The translations under genes were made by a program, and so were the position numbers. Below, one piece after another: positions 63,547 to 64,000 of a DNA stretch of 64,000 nucleotides (position 1 is the first letter of the stretch; the number at the start of each line of letters is the position of its first letter). The DNA lies in assembly GCF_001186365.1 (NCBI RefSeq), contig NZ_LDTZ01000018.1, forward strand, positions 341,535 through 405,534. Direction: 5' to 3'. The stretch is from Gordonia jacobaea. Lineage in GTDB: Bacteria; Actinomycetota; Actinomycetes; Mycobacteriales; Mycobacteriaceae. The notes below the pieces were generated by a model. It saw only the letters and a program-made list of their open reading frames with translations, searched no databases and had not been told where the DNA came from.

Positions 63547-64000
63547 TTAGTTCCTATGAATCGTCCCGGGTTTGTTAGGGGCTCGGTTAGTTGGTACCGG
63601 CTTTACTGGTGCCGGGTTCTCCGGGTAGTCGGTGACTGTCTGGTTCGACCAGTAGACGTTCTCGTGCTCGATCGGCGGGACGTAGCCGATCTCGCCGTGC
63701 ACACGCTGGCGGATGAACCAATCTATGTACTCGACCATCTCGACCTCGACGATTCCCGTCCATCCGCCTGTCGGGCGCGTGACCGGGTCGTGCAATGCAT
63801 CCGGTCTTAGCAACGAGTTGAACGCCTCAGCCATCACGTTGCCGCACGAATCCCTTTTGAAGCCAACGGAAGTCACTGCCTCGTCCCACACTCGGTGTGG
63901 CAGATGGCCCGGTACTGCACGCCGCTATCGGAATGGTGGACCGACCCGGCCACGCTCTGGACGGCGCATGCACGCGCCCACAATCCCATATCGAGTGCAT
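63547..64000 (-). pseudogene. Broken IS3-family transposase (C-terminal part, cut by window edge)
   Basis: Two frames of one DDE transposase read on the minus strand. From the window edge, ALDMGLWARA followed by SVHHSDSGVQYRAICHTE (second catalytic Asp region) runs to a stop at about 63867. A second frame starts in the middle (VWDEAVTSVGFKRDSCGN), continues with VMAEAFNSLLRPDAL (Glu region) and ends with YIDWFIRQRVHGEIGYVPPI. A one-base frameshift near 63890 separates them, so the enzyme cannot be made intact by simple translation. No target-site duplication or clear terminal repeat could be picked out. Confidence 0.8.

Overview
The window is high-GC actinobacterial DNA. Gene content and order point to the Mycobacteriales, most likely Gordonia or a close relative. 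Read on the minus strand, mfd, mazG, an LpqU-like lipoprotein, eno, a FtsB/DivIC-like protein, a DUF501 protein and a Ppx/GppA phosphatase follow the order I recall for Mycobacterium tuberculosis Rv1020-Rv1026. The fused cysNC gene and a DesA3-type desaturase next to its Rv3230c-type reductase fit the same group. The species call is inference; no rRNA or tRNA gene was seen.

Layout. 1-5.7 kb: a minus-strand acid-activation block (biotin-dependent carboxylase running off the left edge, acyl-CoA synthetase, HAD hydrolase, MHS-type transporter). 5.9-9.9 kb: desaturase electron-transfer pair, a small protein, a DUF4395 membrane protein and a methyltransferase. 9.9-29 kb: the housekeeping core, split between mazG and lpqU by two modules: efeUOB (ferrous iron/DyP peroxidase) and a sulfation module (cysNC, cysD, Stf0 sulfotransferase, sulfatase). 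29-36 kb: CGNR regulator/EamA exporter pair, LigB-type dioxygenase, DUF5685 protein with a cysteine-repeat tail, TetR regulator, a small secreted protein and a BAAT-type hydrolase/acyltransferase.

36-39.8 kb is an osmoprotectant ABC operon with four genes joined by 4-nt overlaps. 39.9-43.1 kb holds an AurF-like di-iron oxygenase, a TetR regulator and a DHA2-type efflux pump with candidate operators. 43.1-44.15 kb is a gene-free repeat array between two converging genes, with a terminator on each side. 44.1-45.7 kb carries msrAB and a UBP-type zinc finger protein. 45.7-51 kb is an oligopeptide-type ABC operon in which one permease and both ATPases are a single polypeptide. 51-51.6 kb is a hairpin-forming repeat cluster, followed by a YceI protein.

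52.4-62.7 kb looks like a catabolic cluster for beta-alanine/carbamoyl-beta-alanine-type compounds: PucR regulator, malonate/methylmalonate semialdehyde dehydrogenase, class III aminotransferase, LysR regulator, MHS transporter, M20 carbamoyl-amino-acid hydrolase and amidase. A polytopic membrane protein and a broken IS3-type transposase close the window. Three families of non-coding repeats are present, and several copies sit where accessory modules meet core genes.
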